A stretch of DNA of 64,000 bases from SURF-21 sp964510515 (GTDB lineage: Bacteria; Actinomycetota; Geothermincolia; Geothermincolales; RBG-13-55-18). The stretch spans positions 18,268-82,267 of the forward strand of contig CAZEAU010000007.1 in the NCBI GenBank assembly GCA_964510515.1, given 5' to 3'. The position numbers and the translations under genes were made by a program. Of this stretch, positions 53,331-61,919 are shown piece after piece (positions within the stretch are counted from its first letter, which is position 1; every line of letters begins with the position of its first letter). The notes beneath the pieces are model-generated. The model saw only the letters and a program-made list of their open reading frames with translations. It did not search any database and was not told the DNA's origin.

Positions 53331-53404
53331 CGTCCCTTCCGGGGTCAACCCCGGGCCGTGCCATTTCCCGATGTCCTTTCCGGGGTCAACCCCGGGCCGT
53401 GCCA
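53331..53404. repeat. Two 33-bp palindromic repeats upstream of the SpoIID gene (orientation TGTCC...GTGCCA)
   Basis: Units at 53331-53363 and 53372-53404, nearly identical. They are inverted relative to the cluster at 50391-50833, so the SpoIID gene is bracketed by opposite-facing copies. The first unit ends 3 bp from the GTG start and supplies its SD. Confidence 0.92.
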
Positions 53405-53433
53405 TCATTACGGCCGCCCGCGCGGCCGGTCCA

Positions 53434-54885
53434 TCAGCCTTTGGACTCCTCCCACATGCGATCGAGTTCCTCCAGGGTCATCTCCCGCATGTCGAGGCCG
53501 CCGGCGGCGCATCTCCTCTCCACCTCGCGGAAGCGCTTCCCGAACTTGTTCGCCGACCTGCGCAGGGCCACCTCGGGGTCCACCCTATAATGTCGGCACA
53601 CGTTGACCAGAGTGAAGAGCATGTCCCCCAGCTCCTCCTCCAGCCCCTCCTCCGAGCCCGAGCGCAGCGCCTCCTCGACCTCCCGCAGCTCCTCGCCCAG
53701 CTTGGGGAGCACGTCCTCCGCCCGCCTCCAATCGAAGCCCGCGTGGGCGGCGCGCGCCTGCAGCTTATAGGCGTGCAGGAGCGCGGGCAGCCCCGCCTCC
53801 AGCCCGTCCAGCGCCGACGGCTCCCCCCTCTCCTCCGCCTTTATCCTCTCCCAGCGGGCGACGACCTCCTCGGGGGTATGCAGCTCCACCCCGCCGAAGA
53901 CGTGGGGGTGGCGGCGCAGCAGCTTGGCGATGATAGAGCGCAGGGCGTCCCGCACGTCGAAGGTCCCCTCCTCCTCCCCAATCTGCCCGTGCAGCACCAC
54001 CTGCAGCATGAGGTCGCCCAGCTCCTCCGCCAGGTGCTCGGCGTCGCCGCGGCGGATGGCCTCCACCGCCTCGTGCGCCTCCTCCACCATGTGCCGGGCC
54101 AGCGAGGCATGGGTCTGCTTGCGGTCCCAGGGACACCCCCCCGGCGCGCGCAGGTGGGCGATGATGCCCAGCAGGCGGGCGAAATCGTATATCTCCTCCT
54201 CGCGCAGCGCGGGAAGGTGGATGGTGGTGAGGTGGTCGAAGCGCTCCGTGCGGTCGAGCTCCTGCAGCGGAAGCTCCTCCACCCGCTGCCGCTCCGTGCC
54301 CGCCGCCCCCACCACGCGCACGCCGTGCTCGGGGGGATAGACCTCGAGCAGCACCGTCTTCACCTCCGCGGCCTTGAGCCGCGAGTCGGCCTGGGAGATG
54401 AGGGTCTCCGCGCGGGGGTCGAGCATGCCGTGCCCGCCCTCCAGCAGGCGGTCGGCGTCCAGCAGCAGCACGCCCTCCACCGCGTCCAGCCCCAGGGCGG
54501 CGAGGACGGCGTCGAGGAAACTCACCGCTCCGTGCACGCGCACCTCCAGGCCCTCCTCCTGCAGGAGCAGCTGCACCGTGCGCTCGCCCAGCATGGCGAA
54601 GCCGGGCACGGCGTAGCGGGCCTCGCCGCGCGCACGCGCCTCCTCCGCCACCTCGCGGGCGATGGCGGCATAGACCTCCTCCATGCAGGCGCCCTCCTCG
54701 TAATGGCGGTCGAGGGGGCGGAACCTCACCCCGCGCTCCTCCAATTCCGGCACGCAGGGGTGGCGCCGCGTGCGCAGCAGCACCTCGCCCGCCTCCTGCA
54801 GCAGGCGCAGGGTCTCCAGGGTGACGAGGCCGAGCGGCCCCGGACCCAAGCCCAGCACATGCACCACGGGTTTTTCCCGCCTCAT
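53434..54885 (-). CDS. mazG: MazG nucleoside triphosphate pyrophosphohydrolase fused to a tetrapyrrole methylase-like domain (YabN type)
   Basis: 483 aa. Residues 1 to about 220 look like a tetrapyrrole methylase (VHVLGLGPGPLGLVTLETLR at the N-terminus, YAVPGFAMLGERTV). From about 240 comes the MazG part: IIAHLRAPGGCPWDRKQTHA, EEAHEAVEAIRRGD, EELGDLMLQVVLHGQI, then a second helical bundle with EELREVEEAL and EELGDMLFTLVNVCRHY. MazG hydrolyses NTPs, including damaged ones, to NMP and PPi. ATG 54885 has GAGAAAGG upstream; a GTG at 54909 (adding eight residues) follows a TAGAAT box and could be a leaderless start. It lies next to mfd, as in many Gram-positive genomes. Confidence 0.92.
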   Translation of the reverse strand: MRREKPVVHVLGLGPGPLGLVTLETLRLLQEAGEVLLRTRRHPCVPELEERGVRFRPLDRHYEEGACMEEVYAAIAREVAEEARARGEARYAVPGFAMLGERTVQLLLQEEGLEVRVHGAVSFLDAVLAALGLDAVEGVLLLDADRLLEGGHGMLDPRAETLISQADSRLKAAEVKTVLLEVYPPEHGVRVVGAAGTERQRVEELPLQELDRTERFDHLTTIHLPALREEEIYDFARLLGIIAHLRAPGGCPWDRKQTHASLARHMVEEAHEAVEAIRRGDAEHLAEELGDLMLQVVLHGQIGEEEGTFDVRDALRSIIAKLLRRHPHVFGGVELHTPEEVVARWERIKAEERGEPSALDGLEAGLPALLHAYKLQARAAHAGFDWRRAEDVLPKLGEELREVEEALRSGSEEGLEEELGDMLFTLVNVCRHYRVDPEVALRRSANKFGKRFREVERRCAAGGLDMREMTLEELDRMWEESKG

Positions 54886-55084
54886 AAGCGCGCCTTTCTC
54901 ATTCCCCACATTCTACCGCAAGCCCCCTCTCCGCCCGCCGCCGCGGGCGCGCGACTCCCGCGCATCCTCGCCAAAATATGCATTTCCCCCCCGCGCGCGT
55001 AAAACGCCGGGCGGGCCGCCCCGCCCCGTGCCCGCACCTCCCCCCTCCGGCCCCGGCCGGGGATGGCCCGCTCCCCATGCTCCC

Positions 55085-58000
55085 TCAGGCTCCGGCGAGC
55101 ATCTCGCCCAAAGACCGCAGGTAATCGCGGCCGCGCCCCGGCCACGAGCCCTTCTCGAAGTAGAGCACCAGCTCCTGCAGGGTCTTGCGGTAGCGGCTCC
55201 CCACCCAGGGCCGCCCCTCCTCCCCCGCCGCGCCGCTGAGCGCCCCCGCCCTCGCCGCGCCCTCCGCCCCCAGGCGCAGCACCACGTCGTCGCCGTCGCG
55301 GCCCACCTCCCGCACTCCCGCGGCCCGGCAGACCAGGCGCAGGCGCGCCACCCCGAGCAGGTTCGCCACCTCCGTGGGGAGCGGCCCGTAGCGGTCGCGC
55401 ACCTCCTCCTCCAGGTCCGCGATCTCCTCCTCCCTCCCGGCCTCGGAGAGGCGGCGGTAGAGCTCGATGCGCCGCGAGGTGCGGGACACGTACTCCGGGG
55501 GGATGAAGACGCGCAAGGGCAGGTCGATGGTGACCTCGGAGGTGAGGGGGCGGCTCACCCCGCGCAGCCCGTCCACGGCCTCCGCGAGCATGCGGCAGTA
55601 GAGCTCGAAGCCCACCGCCTCCACGTGCCCGTGCTGCTCCGCCCCCAGCAGGTTGCCCGCGCCCCTGATCTCCAGGTCCTTCATGGCCACGCGCAGCCCC
55701 GAGCCCAGCTCGCTGAAGTCGCGGATGACCTTGAGGCGCTGCGCGGCCCCGTCGCTCATGCCGCCGCCCTCGCGGAAGAGGAAGAAGGCGTAGGCCTGGC
55801 GGCTGCCGCGCCCTATCCTGCCCCGCAGGTGATAGAGCTGAGACAGGCCCAGGTTCTCCGCCGCGTCCACGACGAGGGTATTGACGTTGGGGATGTCCAG
55901 CCCCGACTCCACGATGGTGGTGCACACCAGCACGTCGGCGCGCCCGGCCACGAAGTCCTCCATCACCTTCGCCAGCCGGCCCTCCTTCATCTGCCCGTGC
56001 CCCACCGCCACCCGCGCCTCGGGCACCAGCTCGCGCACGCGCCTCGCCGCGCGCTCGATGCTGTGCACGCGGTTGTGCACGAAGAAGACCTGCCCCTCGC
56101 GGGCAAGCTCGCGGCGGACGGCCTCGCGCACCAACTCCTCGTCGTAGGGGCCCACCGAGGTGATCACCGCATGGCGGTCCTCGATGGGGATGTCCATGAC
56201 GCTGAGGTCGCGTATGCCCGAGAGGGACATCTGCAGGGTGCGCGGGATGGGGGTGGCGGTCAGGGTGAGCACGTCCACCCTGCGGCGCAGCGCCTTGAGG
56301 CGCTCCTTCTGCGCCACCCCGAAGCGGTGCTCCTCGTCCACCACCACCAGGCCCAGGTCCGCCGTCTTCACGTCGTCCTGCAGCAGGCGGTGGGTGCCGA
56401 TAACCACGTCCACCTCGCCCGTGGCCAGCCCCTCCAGCACCTCCCGCTGCTCCGCGCCGGAGCGGAAGCGCGACAGGCTCTCGATGCGCACCGGGAAGGC
56501 GGAGAAGCGCTGCGCGAAGGTGCGCTCGTGCTGCTGCGCCAGCACCGTGGTGGGCACCAGCACCGCCACCTGCTTGCCTCCCATCACCGCCTTGAAGGCC
56601 GCGCGCACCGCCACCTCCGTCTTGCCGAAGCCCACGTCGCCGTAAACCAGGCGGTCCATGGGCACGGGCTTCTCCATGTCCTCCTTGACCTCGCGCACCG
56701 CCCGCTCCTGGTCGGGGGTCTCCGCGAAGGGAAAGGACTCCTCCAGCTCGCGCTGCCAGGGGTCGTCGGGGGCGAAGGCATGCCCCTCCCCCGCCATGCG
56801 GTCGGCGTAGAGCTTGAGCAGGTCGATGGCCATGTCCTTGACCGCCGTGCGGGCGCGGCGCGTGGCGCGGCGCCAGTGCAGGCTGGAGAGGTGGTGCACC
56901 ACGGGCTTCTCGGCGCCGACGTAGCGGTGCACGAGGTCGATGCGGTCGCTGGGGACGTAGAGGGCGTCGCCGCCGGCGTAGTCCAGGCGCAGGTACTCGC
57001 GCACCGCCCCGTCCACCTCGCGCTCGACCAGGCCGCCGTAAACGGCGATGCCGTGGTTGACGTGCACCACGTGGTCGCCCTCCGCGAGGTCCCACCACCC
57101 CTCCACGGGGCGGCCGCCGGACGCCGCGGAGGGGGCGGGGCGCAGGCGCATCCTGCCGTAGATGTCCCCCTCCGTGAACAGGGCCGTCCTGCTTGCGGGC
57201 AGCTTGAAACCCCGGGGCCACGCGGCCTTCTCCAGGCGCACCACGCCGGGCGCCGCGGCCTCCCCCAGGCTCACGCTCAGCCCGTTTTCCACCAGCAGCT
57301 CGCGCAGCCGTTCCCTGCGCCCCTCCGTGTCCACCAGCACCGCCATCCCCCACCCGCCGCCCGCCATCCCCTTGAGGTCGGCGAGGAGGTCGCCGGGGCG
57401 GCCACGGTATTCCGGGACCGCGAGGCTGGCGACGCCGGCGGAGGGATGCGGAGCCACAGGATCCAGCTCGACCAGGAAACACCCCCTTCTCTCCGCCTCC
57501 AGCACGGGAGCGGCGTCCCCGTCCAGCGCGCGCAGCCTCTCCTTCACCAGCAGCGGCTGCAGCAGGGCCACGGCCGTGCCCTCCGGCGCCAGTTCGAGCA
57601 GCCCTCCCCGCTCCTCCCCGCCCGCGGGCAGCGCCACCGCAAAGACCTCCACCTCCGCCCTCGTCTCGCCCGAGCGCTGGTCCACGGGGTTGAAGTTGCG
57701 TATCCTCTCCACCCGGTCGCCGAAGAACTCCACCCTCACCGGGCGGGGCCAGCCAGGGTCGAAGACGTCCAGGATGCCGCCGCGCACCGAGAACTGCCCC
57801 GCCCCCTCCACCAGGTATTCCCTCACGTATCCCATCTGCGCCAGGCGCCGCGCCGCCGCCTGCATGTCCCCCTCCTCGTCCACGCGGAAGGCCAGGGGCG
57901 CGTAGGCCTCGCCGCCGCGCGGGAAGGACTGCGCCAGCGCGCGCGCCTCGCACACCACCACCACGTGCTCGCCCGCAAGAAGGGAGCGCAGGGCGCGGGA

Positions 58001-58312
58001 GCGCAGGGACACCGCCTCCGGGTCCTCCCCGTGCTCGCCCGCGATGACCAGCTCGCGCAGGGGCAGCGGGCGCACCGCGCCGCCCCCCAGCAGGCGCGCC
58101 AGCATGAGCGACATCTCCTCCTCGGCCGTCCTTCCCGGCACCACCGCCAGCAGCGTCCCCTCCACGGCGCGGTAAAGCGAGGCGAGCAGGAAGGGGTGCA
58201 GCTCCTCCTCGGCCTTCACCGCGAGATGGCACCCCCGGCCGGCCGCCGGCCGCGCAGGCCAGGCCCCCATCTCCTCCGCTATCGTCCTCTCCATCTCGTG
58301 CAGAATATCCAC
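55085..58312 (-). CDS. mfd: Transcription-repair coupling factor
   Basis: About 1075 aa. Mfd removes stalled RNA polymerase from DNA damage and recruits UvrA. Visible parts: N-terminal UvrB-homology region (FSVRGGILDVFDPGWPRPVR at about 180), RNA polymerase-interacting domain (GDHVVHVNHGIAVYGGLVER), helicase motif I GDVGFGKTEVAVRAAF, DEEH box VVDEEHRFGVAQKERLKAL, LTATPIPRTLQMSLSGIRD, motif VI-type YHLRGRIGRGSRQAYAFF, and the C-terminal domain (LTSEVTIDLPLRVFIPPEYV). The GTG at 58312 is chosen for its SD GAGGAGA; ATGs at 58375 and 58294 are alternatives. Length is slightly below the usual 1150. Confidence 0.95.
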   Translation of the reverse strand: MDILHEMERTIAEEMGAWPARPAAGRGCHLAVKAEEELHPFLLASLYRAVEGTLLAVVPGRTAEEEMSLMLARLLGGGAVRPLPLRELVIAGEHGEDPEAVSLRSRALRSLLAGEHVVVVCEARALAQSFPRGGEAYAPLAFRVDEEGDMQAAARRLAQMGYVREYLVEGAGQFSVRGGILDVFDPGWPRPVRVEFFGDRVERIRNFNPVDQRSGETRAEVEVFAVALPAGGEERGGLLELAPEGTAVALLQPLLVKERLRALDGDAAPVLEAERRGCFLVELDPVAPHPSAGVASLAVPEYRGRPGDLLADLKGMAGGGWGMAVLVDTEGRRERLRELLVENGLSVSLGEAAAPGVVRLEKAAWPRGFKLPASRTALFTEGDIYGRMRLRPAPSAASGGRPVEGWWDLAEGDHVVHVNHGIAVYGGLVEREVDGAVREYLRLDYAGGDALYVPSDRIDLVHRYVGAEKPVVHHLSSLHWRRATRRARTAVKDMAIDLLKLYADRMAGEGHAFAPDDPWQRELEESFPFAETPDQERAVREVKEDMEKPVPMDRLVYGDVGFGKTEVAVRAAFKAVMGGKQVAVLVPTTVLAQQHERTFAQRFSAFPVRIESLSRFRSGAEQREVLEGLATGEVDVVIGTHRLLQDDVKTADLGLVVVDEEHRFGVAQKERLKALRRRVDVLTLTATPIPRTLQMSLSGIRDLSVMDIPIEDRHAVITSVGPYDEELVREAVRRELAREGQVFFVHNRVHSIERAARRVRELVPEARVAVGHGQMKEGRLAKVMEDFVAGRADVLVCTTIVESGLDIPNVNTLVVDAAENLGLSQLYHLRGRIGRGSRQAYAFFLFREGGGMSDGAAQRLKVIRDFSELGSGLRVAMKDLEIRGAGNLLGAEQHGHVEAVGFELYCRMLAEAVDGLRGVSRPLTSEVTIDLPLRVFIPPEYVSRTSRRIELYRRLSEAGREEEIADLEEEVRDRYGPLPTEVANLLGVARLRLVCRAAGVREVGRDGDDVVLRLGAEGAARAGALSGAAGEEGRPWVGSRYRKTLQELVLYFEKGSWPGRGRDYLRSLGEMLAGA

Positions 58313-58519
58313 GTCTCTCCTCGCCGCGCGGACGCCGAACGGGCCTCGGTGCGCGGCACCCAGGCCTGCCTCCATTTTATCACCCGCGGGCGCGGCGCAG
58401 AGCGTATATAAACAACGCCTCGGGGCTCTTCCGGGGTCCGCGGGCGCGGCGCCGCCGGTCAAGATACTGCGGCTCCACCTGTTCCCGGAGTGTTAGAATA
58501 ACCGGGTTGGGAGGTGCGC

Positions 58520-59878
58520 ATGGAAAATATAGAAGCGGTGTCCAGGGAGATAGAGGAGCTGGTCGGCAGCAGGGACCTGTCCCCCTTGCGGCGGAAGCTG
58601 GAGGGCATATCCGCGCCGGATATCGCCGACATCCTGCTCGGGCTCAAGGAGGCCGACCGCTTCCTGGTCTTCCGCCTCATGCCCCGCGACCTGGCCTCCG
58701 AGGCCTTCGCCTTCCTGGAGCCCAGGTACCGGGACGAGCTGCTGCGCGGCCTCTCCACCGGGGAGACCAGGCGCCTGCTCGCCGACCTCAAGCCCGACGA
58801 CAGGACCGACCTCTTCGAGGAGCTGCCCGGCCAGGCGGTGCAGAGGCTGCTCAACCTGCTCAACGAGGAGGACCTCAAGGAGGCCAGGCAGCTTTTAGGC
58901 TACCCGCCGGAGAGCGTCGGGCGCCTGATGACGCCCAATTATGTGGCCGTGCGCAGGTCCTGGAGCGTGGAGCAGGCCCTGCGCCACATCAGGTCCATGG
59001 GGCGCATCAGCGAGACCATAAACGACATCTACGTCATCGACGCGGAGTGGAAGCTGCTCGACGCCCTGCAGATCCGCAGGTTCATCCTCGCCGAGCCGGA
59101 ACAGCTGGTCGAACACCTCATGGACTGCACCTTCACCTCCATCCCCGTCACCGCCGACCGCGAGCAGGCGGTGCAGCGCATACAGCGCTACGACCTGGAC
59201 TCCCTGCCCGTGGTGGACGAGGGGGGCATACTGCTTGGCATCGTCACCTTCGACGACGTCATGGACGTGGCGGAGGAGGAGACGACCGAGGACTTCCACA
59301 AGACCGCCGCGGTCACCCCGCTGCGCACCAGCTATACCGATTCCAGCGCCCCCAACCTTTACGCCAAGAGGGTTCCCTGGCTGCTGGCGCTGGTCATATT
59401 GAACGTCCTCTCCTCGGGGATAATCGCCGCCTTCGAGGAGACCCTCACCTCCATGATCGTGCTCGCCTTTTTCATCCCCCTGCTCCTGGACAGCGGAGGG
59501 AATGTCGGCTCCCAGTCGGCGACCATCATCATCCGCTCCATGGCCATAGGCGACGTCAGGCTGGGCCAGTGGTTCCGCACCGTGTCCAAGGAGATGCTCG
59601 TGGGCCTGGCCCTGGGAGCGACCATGGGCATCGCGGCCAGCGTCATCGGGCTCTACCGCGGCGGGTGGGAGGTCGGCCTCGTGGTGGGCCTGACCATGAC
59701 CGCCGTCGTCATCTTCTCCAATATCATCGGGGCCTCCCTGCCCTTCCTCCTCGTGCGCATGAAACTGGACCCCGCCGCCGCCTCCAGCCCCCTCATCACC
59801 ACCCTCGTGGATATCCTGGGGCTGGTCCTTTACTTCCTCCTCGCCACCCTGCTCCTGAACTCCTTCCACCTCCTCTGA
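58520..59878 (+). CDS. mgtE: MgtE family magnesium transporter
   Basis: 452 aa. Cytosolic N domain of superhelical repeats (DIADILLGLKEADRFLVFRL, LEPRYRDELLRGLSTGETRR, LPGQAVQRLLNLL), then a CBS pair from about 130 to 255 (SVGRLMTPNYVAVRRSWSVE; LPVVDEGGILLGIVTFDDVM), a linker helix, and five membrane helices. The pore signature LLLDSGGNVGSQSATIIIRS (about 318-337) is intact. CBS and N domains sense intracellular Mg2+ and close the pore. ATG 58520 with SD GGGAGG; a GTG two codons upstream is less likely. Divergent from mfd. Confidence 0.95.
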   Translation: MENIEAVSREIEELVGSRDLSPLRRKLEGISAPDIADILLGLKEADRFLVFRLMPRDLASEAFAFLEPRYRDELLRGLSTGETRRLLADLKPDDRTDLFEELPGQAVQRLLNLLNEEDLKEARQLLGYPPESVGRLMTPNYVAVRRSWSVEQALRHIRSMGRISETINDIYVIDAEWKLLDALQIRRFILAEPEQLVEHLMDCTFTSIPVTADREQAVQRIQRYDLDSLPVVDEGGILLGIVTFDDVMDVAEEETTEDFHKTAAVTPLRTSYTDSSAPNLYAKRVPWLLALVILNVLSSGIIAAFEETLTSMIVLAFFIPLLLDSGGNVGSQSATIIIRSMAIGDVRLGQWFRTVSKEMLVGLALGATMGIAASVIGLYRGGWEVGLVVGLTMTAVVIFSNIIGASLPFLLVRMKLDPAAASSPLITTLVDILGLVLYFLLATLLLNSFHLL

Positions 59879-59932
59879 CCGCGCCGGGGCGCACGCGGCC
59901 CCGCCTTTGCCCCTGCAGCACGCGCGATGGAA

Positions 59933-60106
59933 GGGCCCGGCCCCGCATTGTTGCAGGCGCAGGGGCATCTCTGATGACGGGCCCGGCCCCGCATTGTTGC
60001 AGGCGCAGGGGCATCTCTGATGACGGGCCCGGCCCCGCATTGTTGCAGGCGCAGGGGCATCTCTGATGACGGGTCCGGCCCCGCATTGTTGCAGGCGCAG
60101 GGGCAT
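59933..60106. repeat. 46-bp tandem repeat, 3.8 copies
   Basis: Units start at 59933, 59979, 60025 and 60071 (the last is partial). Each contains CCGGCCCCGCATTGTTGCAG then GCGCAGGGGCATCTCTGATG. Copies are almost identical (one C/T change in the last). It lies between mgtE and rplY; the final copy provides TTGCAG, 17 bp before the rplY TATAAT. Confidence 0.95.
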
Positions 60107-60117
60107 TTACCTATAAT
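60089..60117 (+). promoter_or_regulatory. rplY: rplY promoter formed with the last 46-bp repeat copy
   Basis: TTGCAG (60089-60094), a 17-bp spacer and a perfect TATAAT (60112-60117), 56 bp before the rplY ATG. The -35 lies inside the repeat and the -10 in unique sequence. Confidence 0.55.
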
Positions 60118-60172
60118 TATCTAGCTGGAGCAGCCCGCAAACGGGCGCAAAAAGATAAGAAGAGGTGGCTAG

Positions 60173-60847
60173 ATGCAAGCGGAACTGGTTGCCGCACCCC
60201 GCGGAGAGACGGGGAAAAAAGCGGCCAAGAGGATGAGGCATGCCGGGCGCATCCCGGCCGTGCTCTACGGACATGGGCTCGACACCATTCTCATATCCCT
60301 CGATGAGAGATCCCTCAAGGCCCTGCTGCGCAGGGAGAAGGGCCTGCTGGGGCTCCTCAACCTCAAGCTGGAGGGGGGCGCGGAGCGCGCGCAAACGGTG
60401 ATGGTCAAGGAGATGCAGCGCGACCCCATCAAGGATCATATCCTCCACATGGACTTTCAGAAGGTACGCGGCGACGAGGAGCTGCAGGCCGAGGTGGCGC
60501 TGCAGTTCATGGGCGAGCCGGCGGGGATCAAGGCCGGGGGCATCCTGCAGCACTTGCTCTACAGCGTTACCGTGGCGTGCCTGCCCCGGGACCTTCCGGA
60601 TTATATCGAGTTGGACATCTCCGGCCTCGAGATCAGGGAGAACCTGAGGGTCAGCGACCTCCCCGTCATCGAGGGCGTTAGATACGTCAACAGCCCCGAT
60701 GAGGTGGTCACGGCGGTCACGCCGAAGCGCGTGCGCGACGAGATCAAAACGGCCGAGGAGCTCCTGGAGGAGGACGTGCCGGAGGAAGGCGAGCCCGGGG
60801 AGGCCCCGCCCGAAGGAGAGGAGCCCGCCGGGGGAGAGGCGGAATAG
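60173..60847 (+). CDS. rplY: 50S ribosomal protein L25/general stress protein Ctc (TL5 type)
   Basis: 224 aa, the two-domain Ctc/TL5 form that binds 5S rRNA. The N-terminal L25 domain (about 1-92) contains RHAGRIPAVLYGHGLDTILI, REKGLLGLLNL and QRDPIKDHILHMDFQKV. The C-terminal beta domain (about 93-185) has LQHLLYSVTVACLPRDLPDY and LDISGLEIRENLRVSDLPV. The tail from about 190 is very acidic (Glu/Pro/Gly-rich), common in Ctc proteins. SD AGAGGTGG. Followed by a strong intrinsic terminator, then pth. Confidence 0.95.
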   Translation: MQAELVAAPRGETGKKAAKRMRHAGRIPAVLYGHGLDTILISLDERSLKALLRREKGLLGLLNLKLEGGAERAQTVMVKEMQRDPIKDHILHMDFQKVRGDEELQAEVALQFMGEPAGIKAGGILQHLLYSVTVACLPRDLPDYIELDISGLEIRENLRVSDLPVIEGVRYVNSPDEVVTAVTPKRVRDEIKTAEELLEEDVPEEGEPGEAPPEGEEPAGGEAE

Positions 60848-60867
60848 GGAGAACGCGCGTTTGTGCA

Positions 60868-60897
60868 CAGGGGCGGCGAAACCGCCCCTGTTTTTTT
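60868..60897 (+). terminator. Intrinsic terminator between rplY and pth
   Basis: Perfect 9-bp stem CAGGGGCGG/CCGCCCCTG (60868-60876, 60882-60890), loop CGAAA, then seven T. The T run ends just before the pth SD (GGGGAGG), so pth must rely on read-through or on a promoter hidden within rplY. Confidence 0.9.
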
Positions 60898-60908
60898 GGG
60901 GAGGTCGC

Positions 60909-61463
60909 ATGTTCCTGATCCTGGGCCTGGGAAACCCGGGCGAGCATTACCGCAGGACACGGCACAACGCCGGGTTCTGGGCGGTGGAGGAGCTCGCGCG
61001 CAAGCACGGCACCGCTCTCAGGCCGGGGAGGGCTTACGACCTGGCGCAGGTCGAGTTCTACACCGAGAGCGCCTACCTGGCCCGCCCCCTCACCTATATG
61101 AACTTGAGCGGCAAGGCGGCGCGCAAGCTGCGCCGCAAGCTCGGGGTCAAGCCCGCCTCGACGCTGGTCATCCACGACGACATCGACCTCAGGGAGGGCG
61201 TGATACGCATCAGGAAAGGCGGCTCCTCCGGGGGGCACCTGGGCATACAGTCGCTCATCGAGAGCCTGGGGACGAGCGATTTCCCCCGCATCCGCGTCGG
61301 CGTGGGGCGCCCGCCGGAGGGCATGGACCCCGCCAAATACGTGCTCACCGAGATGAGGGGCGCGGAGCTGGAGGGTTTCCTCACCTGGTGCGAGAGGGCG
61401 GCTTCCGCGGCCGAGGCGGTGGTCATGGACGGGCTGGAAGCCGCCATGAACCTCTACAACTGA
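60909..61463 (+). CDS. pth: Peptidyl-tRNA hydrolase
   Basis: 184 aa, usual size. Frees tRNA from peptidyl-tRNA dropped by ribosomes. The family signature is intact: LGLGNPGEHYRRTRHNAGFW with the catalytic His about residue 19, RPLTYMNLSGKA with the conserved Asn, VIHDDIDLREGVIRIRKGG with the Asp, and GGHLGIQSLIESLGTSDFPR. ATG 60909 with SD GGGGAGG, only 12 nt after the T run of the terminator. The rplY-pth pair and the nearby mfd and mazG match conserved Gram-positive gene order. Confidence 0.96.
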   Translation: MFLILGLGNPGEHYRRTRHNAGFWAVEELARKHGTALRPGRAYDLAQVEFYTESAYLARPLTYMNLSGKAARKLRRKLGVKPASTLVIHDDIDLREGVIRIRKGGSSGGHLGIQSLIESLGTSDFPRIRVGVGRPPEGMDPAKYVLTEMRGAELEGFLTWCERAASAAEAVVMDGLEAAMNLYN

Positions 61464-61477
61464 GGCCTCACCGCACG

Positions 61478-61856
61478 GCGGGCGCAGGGGCGCAGGGGCC
61501 GTAGCGGGCATAGCGGCGCACCTCGTGGAGACCTTATAGCGCACGGCGGGCGTAGCGGCCGTAGCGGGCGTAGCGGGCGCACCTCGTGAAGGCCTTAGCG
61601 CACGGCGGGCGCAGCGGGCGCAGCGGCCGTAGCGGGCGCAGGGGGCGCATCCCGAGGTACGGAGGGCTCGCAGCCGCATCCCGCGCGGAGAGTTTAGCGC
61701 ACGGCGGGCGTAGCGGGCGCACCTCGTGAAGGCCTTAGCGCACGACGGGCGCACCTCGTGGAGACCTTAGCGCGCAGCGGGCACGGCGGGCGTAGCGGCC
61801 GTAGCGGGCGTATCCCGAGGCATGGAGGGCTCGCAGCCGCATCCCGCGCGGAGCAG
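61478..61856. repeat. Degenerate GC-rich repeat block between pth and the lipoprotein genes
   Basis: Built from variants of TAGCGGGCG/TAGCGGCCG and of CGCACCTCGTGRAGRCCTTA followed by GCGCACGGCGGGCG. A longer unit, beginning CCCGAGG and containing GGAGGGCTCGCAGCCGCATC, occurs twice (about 61650-61690 and 61812-61855). No SD-preceded gene; the Arg/Pro-rich open frames through it are by-products of the repeats. Confidence 0.85.
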
Positions 61857-61919
61857 AATCCGCATATCTTTCGTCCGATGCCCTGAGCATTGCCCCCAGC
61901 ACAGCGCCGGGGAGGAATA

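Noticed and set aside
54770..58411. 1213-codon open frame on the plus strand opposite mfd and mazG
   Set aside because: His/Gln/Arg/Leu-rich composition with no motif; it mirrors the high-GC codon bias of mfd, whose frame has full family motifs.
59796..60106. Cys/Asn/Gln repeat peptides across the 46-bp tandem repeat
   Set aside because: Arises from the nucleotide repeat in several frames; no start signal.
61479..61754. Arg/Pro/Leu-rich open frames through the GC-rich block
   Set aside because: Low-complexity by-product of the repeats, antisense to pth and to the lipoprotein region.
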